A stretch of DNA of 11,826 bases from Leptolyngbya sp. SIO4C5 (GTDB lineage: Bacteria > Cyanobacteriota > Cyanobacteriia > Phormidesmidales > Phormidesmidaceae). How positions within the stretch are numbered: position 1 is the first letter of the stretch; the number at the start of each line of letters is the position of its first letter. Both the position numbers and the translations under genes were made by a program. A model generated the notes under the pieces. It had not been told where the DNA came from. It searched no databases and worked only from the letters and a program-made list of their open reading frames with translations. Location of the stretch: positions 1 through 11,826 of the forward strand of contig JAAHIC010000068.1 in NCBI GenBank assembly GCA_010671965.1. The letters are read 5' to 3'. This document shows positions 1 through 5,681 of this stretch, piece after piece.

Positions 1-219
1 TCTTTTAGCTTCTATGACTAAGCTTAAAGGAGAACCATCATTTAAGCTAAACGGTATTACTTGTGTAGCAAAAGCCAGGAAATCTAATCGAATACTACCA
101 AGAGCAATTTCTTGATACCAGTCCTGTTGAGAATATCCCAATTCTGGCAATAAATATTGAACAATTAGTTTACTTTCAACATCTCCCTCGGTACGGCAGT
201 ATTCAGGATTAAAAAGCAA
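1..219 (-). CDS. HsdR_N-like nuclease-domain protein, N-terminal part (runs off the left edge)
   Basis: An open frame of 73 codons runs to the window edge. An in-frame TAG lies just upstream at 223-225, so the only early start is TTG at 217-219, with an AGAGG Shine-Dalgarno-like tract about 7 nt before it. The N-terminus contains EGDVESKLIVQYLLPELGY, then IRLDFLAFA and LVIEAKR. A conserved Glu in the first helix followed by D...ExK is the PD-(D/E)xK nuclease core, as in the N-terminal domain of type I restriction HsdR subunits and related stand-alone HSDR_N proteins. The likely role is DNA cleavage or restriction, but only this domain is visible, so a full HsdR, a fused methylase or a short orphan nuclease are all possible. 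The segment is more AT-rich than the rest and has no GCGATCGC octamer, which suggests acquisition by transfer. The TTG start is an inference. Confidence 0.6.
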   Translation of the reverse strand, partial: MLFNPEYCRTEGDVESKLIVQYLLPELGYSQQDWYQEIALGSIRLDFLAFATQVIPFSLNDGSPLSLVIEAKR

Positions 220-361
220 AGCCTAAACCTCTGAGCAAATAGAGCTTTTGATAAGATTTCCCAGAAAGCACCTGAAATTTACAATGTCTTTAGTGAAGAG
301 AGATTGAAGAAGCTTAAAGTTATGCTCAAGCTAAAAACAAATACATGATCTTTTAACCGAG

Positions 362-396
362 GTAGGATGGGCAAAGGATGATAATCCGTGCCCATC
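362..396 (-). repeat. REP-like palindromic repeat, copy A
   Basis: Arms GTAGGATGGGCAAAG and CGTGCCCATC flank a loop of about 10 nt, and GATGGGCA pairs with TGCCCATC. It is inverted relative to copies B and C. The loop differs from theirs but can extend the stem through GGAT and ATCC. The family consists of short dispersed repeats with arms GATGGGCA and TGCCCATC followed by CCTAC. The orientation is a convention only. Confidence 0.7.
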
Positions 397-416
397 GGCC
401 TAATGTTTACGCTGCT

Positions 417-446
417 GATGGGCACGCTTCGCTTTGCCCATCCTAC
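417..446 (+). repeat. REP-like palindromic repeat, copy B
   Basis: The arms GATGGGCA and TGCCCATC enclose a loop CGCTTCGCTT, and the unit ends in CCTAC. Copy B is the reference for the other copies. It faces copy A, so A and B form an inverted pair of the kind seen in composite REP elements. Confidence 0.75.
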
Positions 447-456
447 AAAATGTACC

Positions 457-485
457 GGGGGCACGCTTGGCTTTGCCCATCCTAC
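457..485 (+). repeat. REP-like palindromic repeat, copy C
   Basis: This copy has the same orientation as copy B and lies 10 nt after it. The left arm is degenerate (GGGGGCACGCTTGG) and the right arm is intact (CTTTGCCCATCCTAC), so the stem is shorter. Confidence 0.65.
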
Positions 486-693
486 GAAATATTACCGAGA
501 TGTATTACGGTTGCCTCTTGGCTCTACTTCCGGTATATTCACCCATTAAGCGCTCGAACAACCCAAGCGCTCCCTAGATGTGCAGCCACACTATCTAGAG
601 AGCTAACCCCCACGCTGGTATAGGCAGCACGGAGGCTACGGCGATTTTACCCTGTAGCCATCCCGCATTGCCATGCAGTTGCAGCGGGGTGGC

Positions 694-731
694 TTGTTGG
701 TGTTTGAGCGCTTCCAATCAAACACCAACAA
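694..731. repeat. Perfect 14-bp inverted repeat before a small gene
   Basis: TTGTTGGTGTTTGA at 694-707 is the exact reverse complement of TCAAACACCAACAA at 718-731, with a 10-nt loop. The right arm ends 3 nt before the AGGA ribosome-binding site (735-738) of the gene starting at 748. There is no T-run after it. It could be a leader hairpin controlling translation or RNA stability, or a regulator-binding site. It is unlike the REP-like repeats nearby. Confidence 0.75.
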
Positions 732-747
732 AACAGGAAAAAACACC

Positions 748-987
748 ATGACAGACTCCCCGCGCTCAGCTCTACAGCTCAGCCCCTTCAAGCTGCCCAG
801 CGACGATCGCCCCGAAATTTTGCGGGTCATCGCCATCGGCTCCCTGCTCGTCGTCAACGACCACGTCCTGCAAATGTACCAGCGCCACTACGCCGCCATT
901 CACGAATGGTCAGCGCCGCTGCCCCTGCCCAAATCTGACAAAATCATGCGGATCCTGACCAAACGGGTAAATTTGGGCGATCGCTAG
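748..987 (+). CDS. Small conserved-looking hypothetical protein (79 aa)
   Basis: I do not recognise the family. I chose the ATG at 748 over the upstream in-frame ATG at 673, because AGGA at 735-738 is well placed before it and because the upstream codons would run through the inverted repeat at 694-731. The protein is soluble-looking. It starts with a polar segment (about residues 1-22), has a hydrophobic stretch ILRVIAIGSLLVV (about 24-36), then a Tyr/His-rich segment (DHVLQMYQRHYAAIHEW) and a basic C-terminus. No signal peptide or metal-binding motif is evident. The last codons overlap a GCGATCGC octamer. A strong hairpin follows the stop by 16 nt. The sensible RBS, GC content like the chromosome, and the terminator-like end make it a probable real gene of unknown function. 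Confidence 0.6.
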   Translation: MTDSPRSALQLSPFKLPSDDRPEILRVIAIGSLLVVNDHVLQMYQRHYAAIHEWSAPLPLPKSDKIMRILTKRVNLGDR

Positions 988-1003
988 CATTCTCTCTATC
1001 CCA

Positions 1004-1034
1004 GGAGGTTGGGCGCTGCGGCGTCCAACCCTCC
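1004..1034 (+). terminator. GC-rich hairpin after the 748-987 gene
   Basis: GGTTGGGCGC (1007-1016) pairs with GCGTCCAACC (1021-1030) through a 4-nt loop, with one G-T pair. GGA and TCC extend the stem past a single bulged C. It sits 16 nt after the stop at 987 and before the convergent gene ending at 1127. There is no U-tract, which is common for cyanobacterial hairpins, so termination is likely but not proven. Confidence 0.5.
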
Positions 1035-1126
1035 CCGGTTGCCATTGCACGGGCGGGGTGAGCAGTGCCTAAACTGCTAGCTCCAGATGGTATCCGGTCT
1101 GAGAGCGATCGCCGTTGACTGGTTGC

Positions 1127-1933
1127 TTAGTTTGCCTGCGGCAGATTCGGCTGCTTATGGTCAACCGCCTCGCTCTCACCAAGATCAGGTTCTATCCCTG
1201 TCTCCGGCGCCGGCATATTCACCGCCGTCTGCTGTAATTGCTGCTGCAACCAGGCGCTAAATAGCTCATTTAGCAACCGCTGTCTCATAGCATCATCGAG
1301 CTGGGCCGGCAAAAACTTTTCCAACCGCACTACCACAAACCACTCGCCAATCTTAGTGGGAGGCCAAATTTGCCCCGGCTGGCTAATGGAGAGCATCCGG
1401 CCCAGCGTCGGATGCGGCACGCTCAGCTCCACCGGGCCGACCAGCCCTCCCGTCTGCGCTTCCTGCCCTTGGGAATACCTCAGCGCTAGCTCACTAAAGG
1501 GTTCATTATCATCACGAATGCGAAAATATAGCTCTTGGGCCAGTCCGGCATCTTCAGTGCGAATCAGAGCATACAGCACCCGGTCAAGCTGGGTTTTGCG
1601 CTGCAAGAAATGGGAATCGACCTGACTACCCCAGGTTTCTGCCTTAAATTTGCTCAGCTTTTGCTCGCGGGTGATCATCGCTTCGAGCTGCTGAGAAGAC
1701 AGCGATCGCTGCTGCAGCCAAGCCTGGAGCTGTTCTTCAGAGGTAATCTGCTGGCGATCGCAAAATTCCTGCCGCGCCGCTGCCATTTCGTCTTCGCTCA
1801 GCGCAATCGGCTCTAAGGTTTGATCAATCACCACCTCTCGTACCAAGTTCGGCAGTAGCTGGTACTGAGACAGCAGCGGTACAAGCTCGTGGGCCGCAAA
1901 AGAGCGATCGCCAATCTGCAAAACAGAATCCAT
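1127..1933 (-). CDS. Parvulin-type (PpiC/SurA-like) peptidyl-prolyl cis-trans isomerase
   Basis: The product catalyses cis-trans isomerisation of X-Pro bonds and probably helps fold or export partner proteins. I chose the ATG at 1933 (268 aa); an in-frame TTG at 1951 would add six residues. Numbering from the ATG, residues 1-105 are a Gln/Leu-rich helical region like the SurA N-terminal chaperone domain. Residues 115-210 form the rotamase domain, with hallmark segments LYALIRTED, FSELALRYSQ, TGGLVGPVELS and GEWFVVVRLEKF. Residues 213-240 are a further helix, and the tail is acidic and disordered-looking. There is no clear signal peptide, so it is either cytosolic or delivered by another route. 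In other cyanobacteria such proteins often sit beside HlyD and peptidase-containing ABC exporter genes; none is present here. It converges with the small gene at 748-987. Confidence 0.85.
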   Translation of the reverse strand: MDSVLQIGDRSFAAHELVPLLSQYQLLPNLVREVVIDQTLEPIALSEDEMAAARQEFCDRQQITSEEQLQAWLQQRSLSSQQLEAMITREQKLSKFKAETWGSQVDSHFLQRKTQLDRVLYALIRTEDAGLAQELYFRIRDDNEPFSELALRYSQGQEAQTGGLVGPVELSVPHPTLGRMLSISQPGQIWPPTKIGEWFVVVRLEKFLPAQLDDAMRQRLLNELFSAWLQQQLQQTAVNMPAPETGIEPDLGESEAVDHKQPNLPQAN

Positions 1934-2217
1934 CAGCGCTGGTTCTAGCAAGTCTCTATTAGCTCATTACACACCTTATCGCCTACGAGCCGCGATCGCC
2001 ACTGGTCATCATCCTTTTCCTGCAAATAATTTAGCAGCGACGAGACTCTACTGAGGTGCAGTCCGATCCTGTACCTGTAACAGATGCAGACATTGCTGAT
2101 CTCAGCTTCCCAGAGAGAGCTGCAACAGCGCCGCCAAAGCCTAAAACGTACGTGCTATGACACGGGTATCAAGGTTGCGATCGCTACATTAGCAAATCAA
2201 TAGACGGGTTAATTTTG

Positions 2218-2394
2218 TCATGCAAACATTGGATGACTCTTAGCCAGAAAAGCCTTTCCACCTTCCTCGATCTCATTTATTAAGTTGGGCACGCTATTTA
2301 GAGGCAAAGTTCCGAAATCAGTTTTAACAAGCTTGTTGACAAAAGTATCCCTTTGCGCATAAACGTCCTCTATGACTGGCACCTTCAATGACAC
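2218..2394 (-). CDS. Possible small protein (58 aa, GTG start), unrecognised
   Basis: This open frame reads from GTG at 2392-2394 to TGA at 2218-2220, with an in-frame TAG just upstream. Its composition is protein-like and mixed (for example VPVIEDVYAQRDTFVNKL and NLINEIEEGGKAFLAK), with amphipathic helices and balanced charge, which shadow frames rarely show. No Shine-Dalgarno is visible. It may be a genuine small gene or the C-terminal remnant of a decayed one. I do not recognise it. Confidence 0.3.
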   Translation of the reverse strand: MSLKVPVIEDVYAQRDTFVNKLVKTDFGTLPLNSVPNLINEIEEGGKAFLAKSHPMFA

Positions 2395-2609
2395 TGCTTG
2401 CTAGACTGCTACAGTTGCTGCAATTTATAGAGCTTTTTCTCGAATTTTTTGAATTTTTAGCCACGCCGACCGGACTGGCTGCGAGTGCTGGAATCTTTAG
2501 CTACGTGCCGCTGCTGCAAATGAACTGCGAGGCTCCATCCGCCGCAATCTTGGCCAGTGCGATCGCTTTGACGCTCTATTGTCTCCTAGAGCGCTTCGAT
2601 TTTTCATAA
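2388..2609 (+). CDS. Possible small membrane protein (73 aa), unrecognised
   Basis: The ORF has an ATG start and two hydrophobic stretches, about residues 3-25 (Leu/Phe-rich, with few charges) and 48-66. It could be a two-helix membrane peptide. No Shine-Dalgarno precedes the ATG, and the Leu/Phe bias may simply reflect T-rich sequence. It overlaps the opposite-strand candidate at 2218-2394 by 7 bp. I do not recognise a family. Confidence 0.3.
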   Translation: MTLLARLLQLLQFIELFLEFFEFLATPTGLAASAGIFSYVPLLQMNCEAPSAAILASAIALTLYCLLERFDFS

Positions 2610-2732
2610 TCTTTTGGTTAAACCTGGCAGACTCCGTCGAGCAGTTCTGGGCCGCAGCGGGAAGAAGACTGCTGTACAGATGCGGCAGAAAGTGGCGAAA
2701 CTAGAGAGACAGCCACGCCCCCATTATCTGCT

Positions 2733-4427
2733 ATGCCTCTGCTGAAACAACCATCTTTGCAATTATCAAAATGGGTTCGAGACTGGCCTAACCTCTTCAA
2801 CGGCTGGAGTCTGACGGTTTTGCTGATTGCCTGTCTGGTGGCGCTGCCGATTTTGGTCGTTTTGGGCAGCATCTTTGCCCGCACCGGGGCCATTTGGCAG
2901 CACTTGACTTCTACGGTTTTAGCCACCTACGTCACCAACTCTTTTTTATTACTCATAGGCGTTTCGGGGGGAGTGCTGACGCTGGGGATTGGCACCGCTT
3001 GGCTGGTGACGGTCTGCCGGTTTCCGGGGCGGCGTGTCTTTGAGTGGGCGCTGCTGCTGCCGCTGGCGGCTCCGGCCTATTTGCTGGCCTATACCTACAC
3101 GGACTTTTTAGAGTATTTCGGCCCGGTCCAAACGGCGCTGCGATCGCTATTTGGCTGGCAAAGCGCGACAGACTACTGGTTTCCCAATGTGCGCTCGGTG
3201 GGCGGCGCGATCGCCATGCTGAGTCTGACGCTGTATCCCTATGTCTATATGCTGACGCGGGTAGCTTTTCTAGAGCAGTCTACGGTGACGCTGGAGGCTA
3301 GCCGCTCTTTAGGCTGTGGGCCGTGGCGCAGCTTTTTTACGGTGGCGCTGCCCCTGGCCCGTCCGGCGATCATAACGGGACTGTCACTGGCGCTGATGGA
3401 GACGCTAAACGATTTTGGGACGGTGCAGTACTTCGGTGTCGGCACTTTCACCACGGGCATCTACCGCACCTGGTTTGGCATGGGGGAGCGGGTAGCGGCG
3501 GCGCAGCTGGCGGCGATGCTGCTGCTGTTTATTTTGGCGCTGATTTTGTTAGAGCGCTGGTCGCGGCGGCAGGCACGGTACTACCAGAGCGGCGGGCGTC
3601 ACCCGCAGGCGGCGGCTCACAGGCTACGGGGCTGGCGATCGCCTGTGGCTTTTCTAGCCTGTTTTCTACCGATTGGGCTGGGGCTGCTGCTGCCGGGAGG
3701 GCTGCTGCTCAACATGACGGTTCGCCATGCGGCAGAAACTCTAGATGATACTTTCATTGAACTGGCCTATCACAGCATTGTGCTGGCGGTGATGACGGCG
3801 GCGGTGGCGGTCGTTGTTTCCCTAGTGCTGGCCTATGGGGCGCGGCTACATCGCAGCTGGCTGGTGCGCTTTGGGGTGCGGGTGGCGTCAATGGGCTACG
3901 CGGTGCCGGGGTCGGTGATTGCGGTGGGAATTTTGATTCCGGTGACGCAGTTGGACAATGCGATCGCAGGCTGGATTAAAGCAGCCACCGGCAGCTCACC
4001 GGGACTCCTTTTGAGCGGTACGATCACAGCGCTAGTATTTGCCTATCTGGTGCGGTTTCTGGCGGTTTCCTTTGGCACAGTAGAGTCCGGGCTAGCCAAG
4101 ATTCGGCCCAATCTGGACAATGCGGCTCGCAGCTTGGGCTATAACCCAACTGAGACGCTGGCAGAAGTACACGCACCGCTGCTGTGGAGCAGTCTGCTGA
4201 CGGCGGTGATGCTGGTGTTTGTCGACGTGATGAAGGAGCTGCCCGCCACGATTGTGATGCGGCCTTTCAACTTTGATACGCTGGCGGTGCGAGTGTATCA
4301 GTATGCGGCGGATGAGCGGCTGGTAGAAGCAGCCGCACCAGCGCTGATGATTTTACTGGTGGGGCTACTGCCAGTGATTTTGCTGAGCTGGCAGATTGCC
4401 CGCAGTTCGGGGCGCGATCGGGTTTAG
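2733..4427 (+). CDS. Fe(III) ABC transporter permease, two fused permease domains (FutB/FbpB/AfuB type)
   Basis: This is the inner-membrane channel subunit of an iron(III) importer, which would work with a periplasmic iron-binding protein (FutA-like) and an ATPase (FutC-like). The 564 residues carry two binding-protein-dependent permease domains, about 65-275 and 345-555, and about twelve membrane helices. Each domain has an EAA loop that docks the ATPase: EASRSLGCGPWRSFFTVALP at about 189-208 and NAARSLGYNPTETLAEVHAP at about 463-482. The segment after the second loop (MKELPATIVMRPFNFDTLAV) is typical of iron(III) permeases of this family. The length fits the family. No Shine-Dalgarno is obvious before the ATG, and no Fur-type box was recognised upstream. 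Partner subunits are not in the window, so the gene looks like an orphan here. Thiamine or another substrate is a lesser possibility. Confidence 0.88.
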   Translation: MPLLKQPSLQLSKWVRDWPNLFNGWSLTVLLIACLVALPILVVLGSIFARTGAIWQHLTSTVLATYVTNSFLLLIGVSGGVLTLGIGTAWLVTVCRFPGRRVFEWALLLPLAAPAYLLAYTYTDFLEYFGPVQTALRSLFGWQSATDYWFPNVRSVGGAIAMLSLTLYPYVYMLTRVAFLEQSTVTLEASRSLGCGPWRSFFTVALPLARPAIITGLSLALMETLNDFGTVQYFGVGTFTTGIYRTWFGMGERVAAAQLAAMLLLFILALILLERWSRRQARYYQSGGRHPQAAAHRLRGWRSPVAFLACFLPIGLGLLLPGGLLLNMTVRHAAETLDDTFIELAYHSIVLAVMTAAVAVVVSLVLAYGARLHRSWLVRFGVRVASMGYAVPGSVIAVGILIPVTQLDNAIAGWIKAATGSSPGLLLSGTITALVFAYLVRFLAVSFGTVESGLAKIRPNLDNAARSLGYNPTETLAEVHAPLLWSSLLTAVMLVFVDVMKELPATIVMRPFNFDTLAVRVYQYAADERLVEAAAPALMILLVGLLPVILLSWQIARSSGRDRV

Positions 4428-4579
4428 AGACTAACCCCGATCTTTTGCTTCATCTATCTAAAGCTTTGGCAAAAACTTACGTATATTTCCTGAGACTGCT
4501 TCCCTCAGACGCATTGAGTAGATAAGCAGACTGCAAAAAGTAAATTTAAACTTCCTGTCGTCTTCCTTGCCTCTGGCAT

Positions 4580-4599
4580 AGCCGCGCGATCGCGCGGCT
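4580..4599. repeat. Perfect 20-bp palindrome extending a HIP1 octamer
   Basis: AGCCGCGCGA is followed directly by its reverse complement, centred on GCGATCGC. It lies about 150 nt after the permease stop and 26 nt before the small ORF at 4626, and T-rich sequence (AGTAGTTTT) follows it. It could be a terminator for the permease transcript or a fortuitous extension of HIP1. The rest of 4428-4625 shows nothing recognisable. Confidence 0.5.
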
Positions 4600-4625
4600 C
4601 AAAGTAGTTTTCCTCTAAAAAGATC

Positions 4626-4820
4626 ATGACCTTAGGTTCTCACCATAAGCAACAGCCAAAATTTAGAAATAACAAGTTAGGGCGACTGCGGCAGATCGCG
4701 GTCGGCGGACTGGCAACGGTTTGGGTCATGCTGCTTTTATGTGCCGTGAGCAGCGAGGCCCGCAGATTAGCACAACAAATTTTGCCAGAAGCCCTGATGG
4801 AGACAGTTGCCAGATTTTGA
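4626..4820 (+). CDS. Small single-helix membrane protein (64 aa), hypothetical
   Basis: I do not recognise the family. The N-terminus is basic and polar (about residues 1-24, including KQQPKFRNNKLGRLRQ). One hydrophobic segment follows, VGGLATVWVMLLLCAVSS at about 26-43, then an amphipathic tail EARRLAQQILPEALMETVARF. The positive-inside pattern fits either an N-in single-pass membrane protein or a secreted peptide with a signal sequence ending near residue 43. The Shine-Dalgarno is weak (AAAAAGATC before the ATG). It is codirectional with the permease but separated by about 200 nt and a palindrome, and it converges with the YqeY gene. Confidence 0.45.
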   Translation: MTLGSHHKQQPKFRNNKLGRLRQIAVGGLATVWVMLLLCAVSSEARRLAQQILPEALMETVARF

Positions 4821-4860
4821 CCCCTCCGGCGGAAGCTCTGACAGGCCGGGCCGCCACCGT

Positions 4861-5319
4861 TTAATCCGCTAGCTTCGCCTTCACCAGCTCCTGCACTTTC
4901 TTGCCATCCGCCTTGCCCTTCAGCTTTTGCATCGCTGGCCCCATCACTTTGCCCATATCCTTAGGAGAACTCGCCCCCACCTCAGCAATCACCGCGTCAA
5001 TCGCCGCCGCAACTTCCGCTTCTGAGAGCTGCTTTGGCAGATATTCCTCTAAAATTGCTAGCTCCTGCGCTTCCTGTTCCGCTAGCTCCTCTCGCCCAGC
5101 CTGCTGATACTGCGCGATCGAGTCGCGTCTTTGCTTCGCCAACTGGGTTAGAATCTCCAGCTCCTGGGTTTCATTTAGCGAGTCTTGCCCCTGTGCCCGC
5201 ACCGTCGATTCTTTTTCAATAATTACCTTTTTAATACTGCGCACCGTTTCCAGGCGAATTTTATCCTTCGCCTTCATAGCCGCTTTGATATCTGCGGTGA
5301 TCTGCTCTTTCAGGCCCAT
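4861..5319 (-). CDS. GatB/YqeY domain-containing protein
   Basis: The 152-residue protein matches the usual length of the stand-alone YqeY family. It resembles the C-terminal helical domain of GatB, the tRNA amidotransferase subunit. The first half (about 1-90) is helical, with LKEQITADIKAAMKAKDKIR, ETVRSIKKVIIEKE and QRRDSIAQYQQAGREELAEQE. The second half carries EYLPKQLSEAEVAAAIDAVI and the typical DMGKVMGPAMQKLKGKADGK (about 121-140). A tRNA-related role is inferred from the fold only; the function of stand-alone YqeY is unsettled. A GGAG Shine-Dalgarno lies 9 nt before the ATG. It is 69 nt downstream of the nitrilase cluster on the same strand with no clear terminator between, so read-through is possible, but it is not a conserved member of that cluster. 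Confidence 0.9.
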   Translation of the reverse strand: MGLKEQITADIKAAMKAKDKIRLETVRSIKKVIIEKESTVRAQGQDSLNETQELEILTQLAKQRRDSIAQYQQAGREELAEQEAQELAILEEYLPKQLSEAEVAAAIDAVIAEVGASSPKDMGKVMGPAMQKLKGKADGKKVQELVKAKLAD

Positions 5320-5388
5320 GAATTTTCTCTCCGCTCCTGCAGTGTCATGAGCCGATCCTACGAGAATTTGGGCGCGACTGGCGAACCC

Positions 5389-5673
5389 CTAGCGAAACTG
5401 CACCACCCGCACCTTCGGATCAGCGAGCTGCTGGTACTGGCTAGCAGTCGCTTCAATCTGCCGGAGCTGCCCCAGTGCGAGGCTGCAGGGACTGCCGTAC
5501 TTAGCCAAAACGCGATCGCTAGCAATTTGCAAAGCAGCCTGTGACCGGGCCACAAAATCAGCTAAATCGTAAGTTTTGCCGGGTTCAAAATATTCTTTCA
5601 CCACCAGCGAAGGGGAATAGCAAAGCGCTTCAGTGCCGTCGGGCCATTGAATTTGAAAACGAATTTCAGGCAT
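5389..5673 (-). CDS. MSMEG_0570-family nitrogen starvation response protein
   Basis: This small protein (94 aa) of unknown biochemistry is a standard member of the nitrilase (Nit1) cluster. Features seen are an N-terminal beta-rich segment MPEIRFQIQWPDGTEALCYSPS, the segment VVKEYFEPGKTYDLADFVARS (about 24-44), a helical region with LQIASDRVLAKYGSPCS, and a C-terminal strand VRVVQFR. There are no catalytic motifs or membrane helices. It follows the glycosyltransferase stop by 8 nt and has no visible Shine-Dalgarno, so translation is probably coupled to that gene. It is the last gene of the leftward cluster. The family call rests on sequence resemblance plus position. Confidence 0.85.
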   Translation of the reverse strand: MPEIRFQIQWPDGTEALCYSPSLVVKEYFEPGKTYDLADFVARSQAALQIASDRVLAKYGSPCSLALGQLRQIEATASQYQQLADPKVRVVQFR

Positions 5674-5681
5674 GTTTGGGG

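Larger units (their letters stand above)
220..747. other. Non-coding region with palindromic repeats
   Basis: This stretch of about 530 bases separates the nuclease fragment from the small protein at 748. I see no convincing gene in it. Positions 220-360 are AT-rich with no recognisable motif. Positions 362-485 hold three palindromic dispersed repeats. Positions 634-659 can fold into a short hairpin (GGCTACGG with CTGTAGCC, one G-T pair), and 694-731 form a perfect inverted repeat. Short open frames here are either translations of the repeats or lack a ribosome-binding site. No tRNA fold was found. Confidence 0.5.
1934..2732. other. Region with no recognisable gene
   Basis: About 800 bases separate the isomerase from the permease. 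It contains two GCGATCGC octamers outside the ORFs (near 1992 and 2188) and two doubtful short ORFs listed separately (2218-2394 minus, 2388-2609 plus). A 34-codon open frame starts at GTG 2056 and ends at 2160. It has a Pro-rich end (APPKPKTYVL) and could be a remnant of a lost gene. A TTGACA hexamer at 2336-2341 has only a poor -10 (ATAAAC) 17 nt later. No RNA gene was recognised. Confidence 0.4.

Noticed and set aside
362..485. Three similar repeats resembling a tiny CRISPR array
   Set aside because: Spacing is uneven (about 20 and 10 nt), one copy is inverted, loops differ and no spacer-sized unique inserts or cas genes are present.
378..623. 81-codon plus-strand ORF
   Set aside because: Much of its translation is the repeats themselves (GHASLCPSYK and GHAWLCPSYE), and no ribosome-binding site precedes it.
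540..690. Possible tRNA or small RNA gene suggested by short stems
   Set aside because: No cloverleaf, T-loop sequence or known cyanobacterial small-RNA motif could be found.
2056..2160. 34-codon GTG frame with a Pro-rich end
   Set aside because: It is too short, without a Shine-Dalgarno or recognisable domain; kept only as a note on the empty region.
2336..2364. TTGACA promoter-like sequence before the ORF at 2388
   Set aside because: The -10 candidate (ATAAAC) matches poorly and the downstream ORF is itself doubtful.
3323..3748. 141-codon ORF within the permease gene
   Set aside because: It is another frame of a well-supported 564-residue permease and has Gly/Ala-rich shadow composition.
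4821..4860. GGCGG and CCGCC arms between convergent genes as a bidirectional terminator
   Set aside because: The stem is only 5 bp with a long loop and there is no T-run.
4861..5388. YqeY-domain gene as a ninth cluster member
   Set aside because: It has its own good ribosome-binding site, is separated by 69 nt and is not a known member of the conserved cluster; adjacency is probably incidental.
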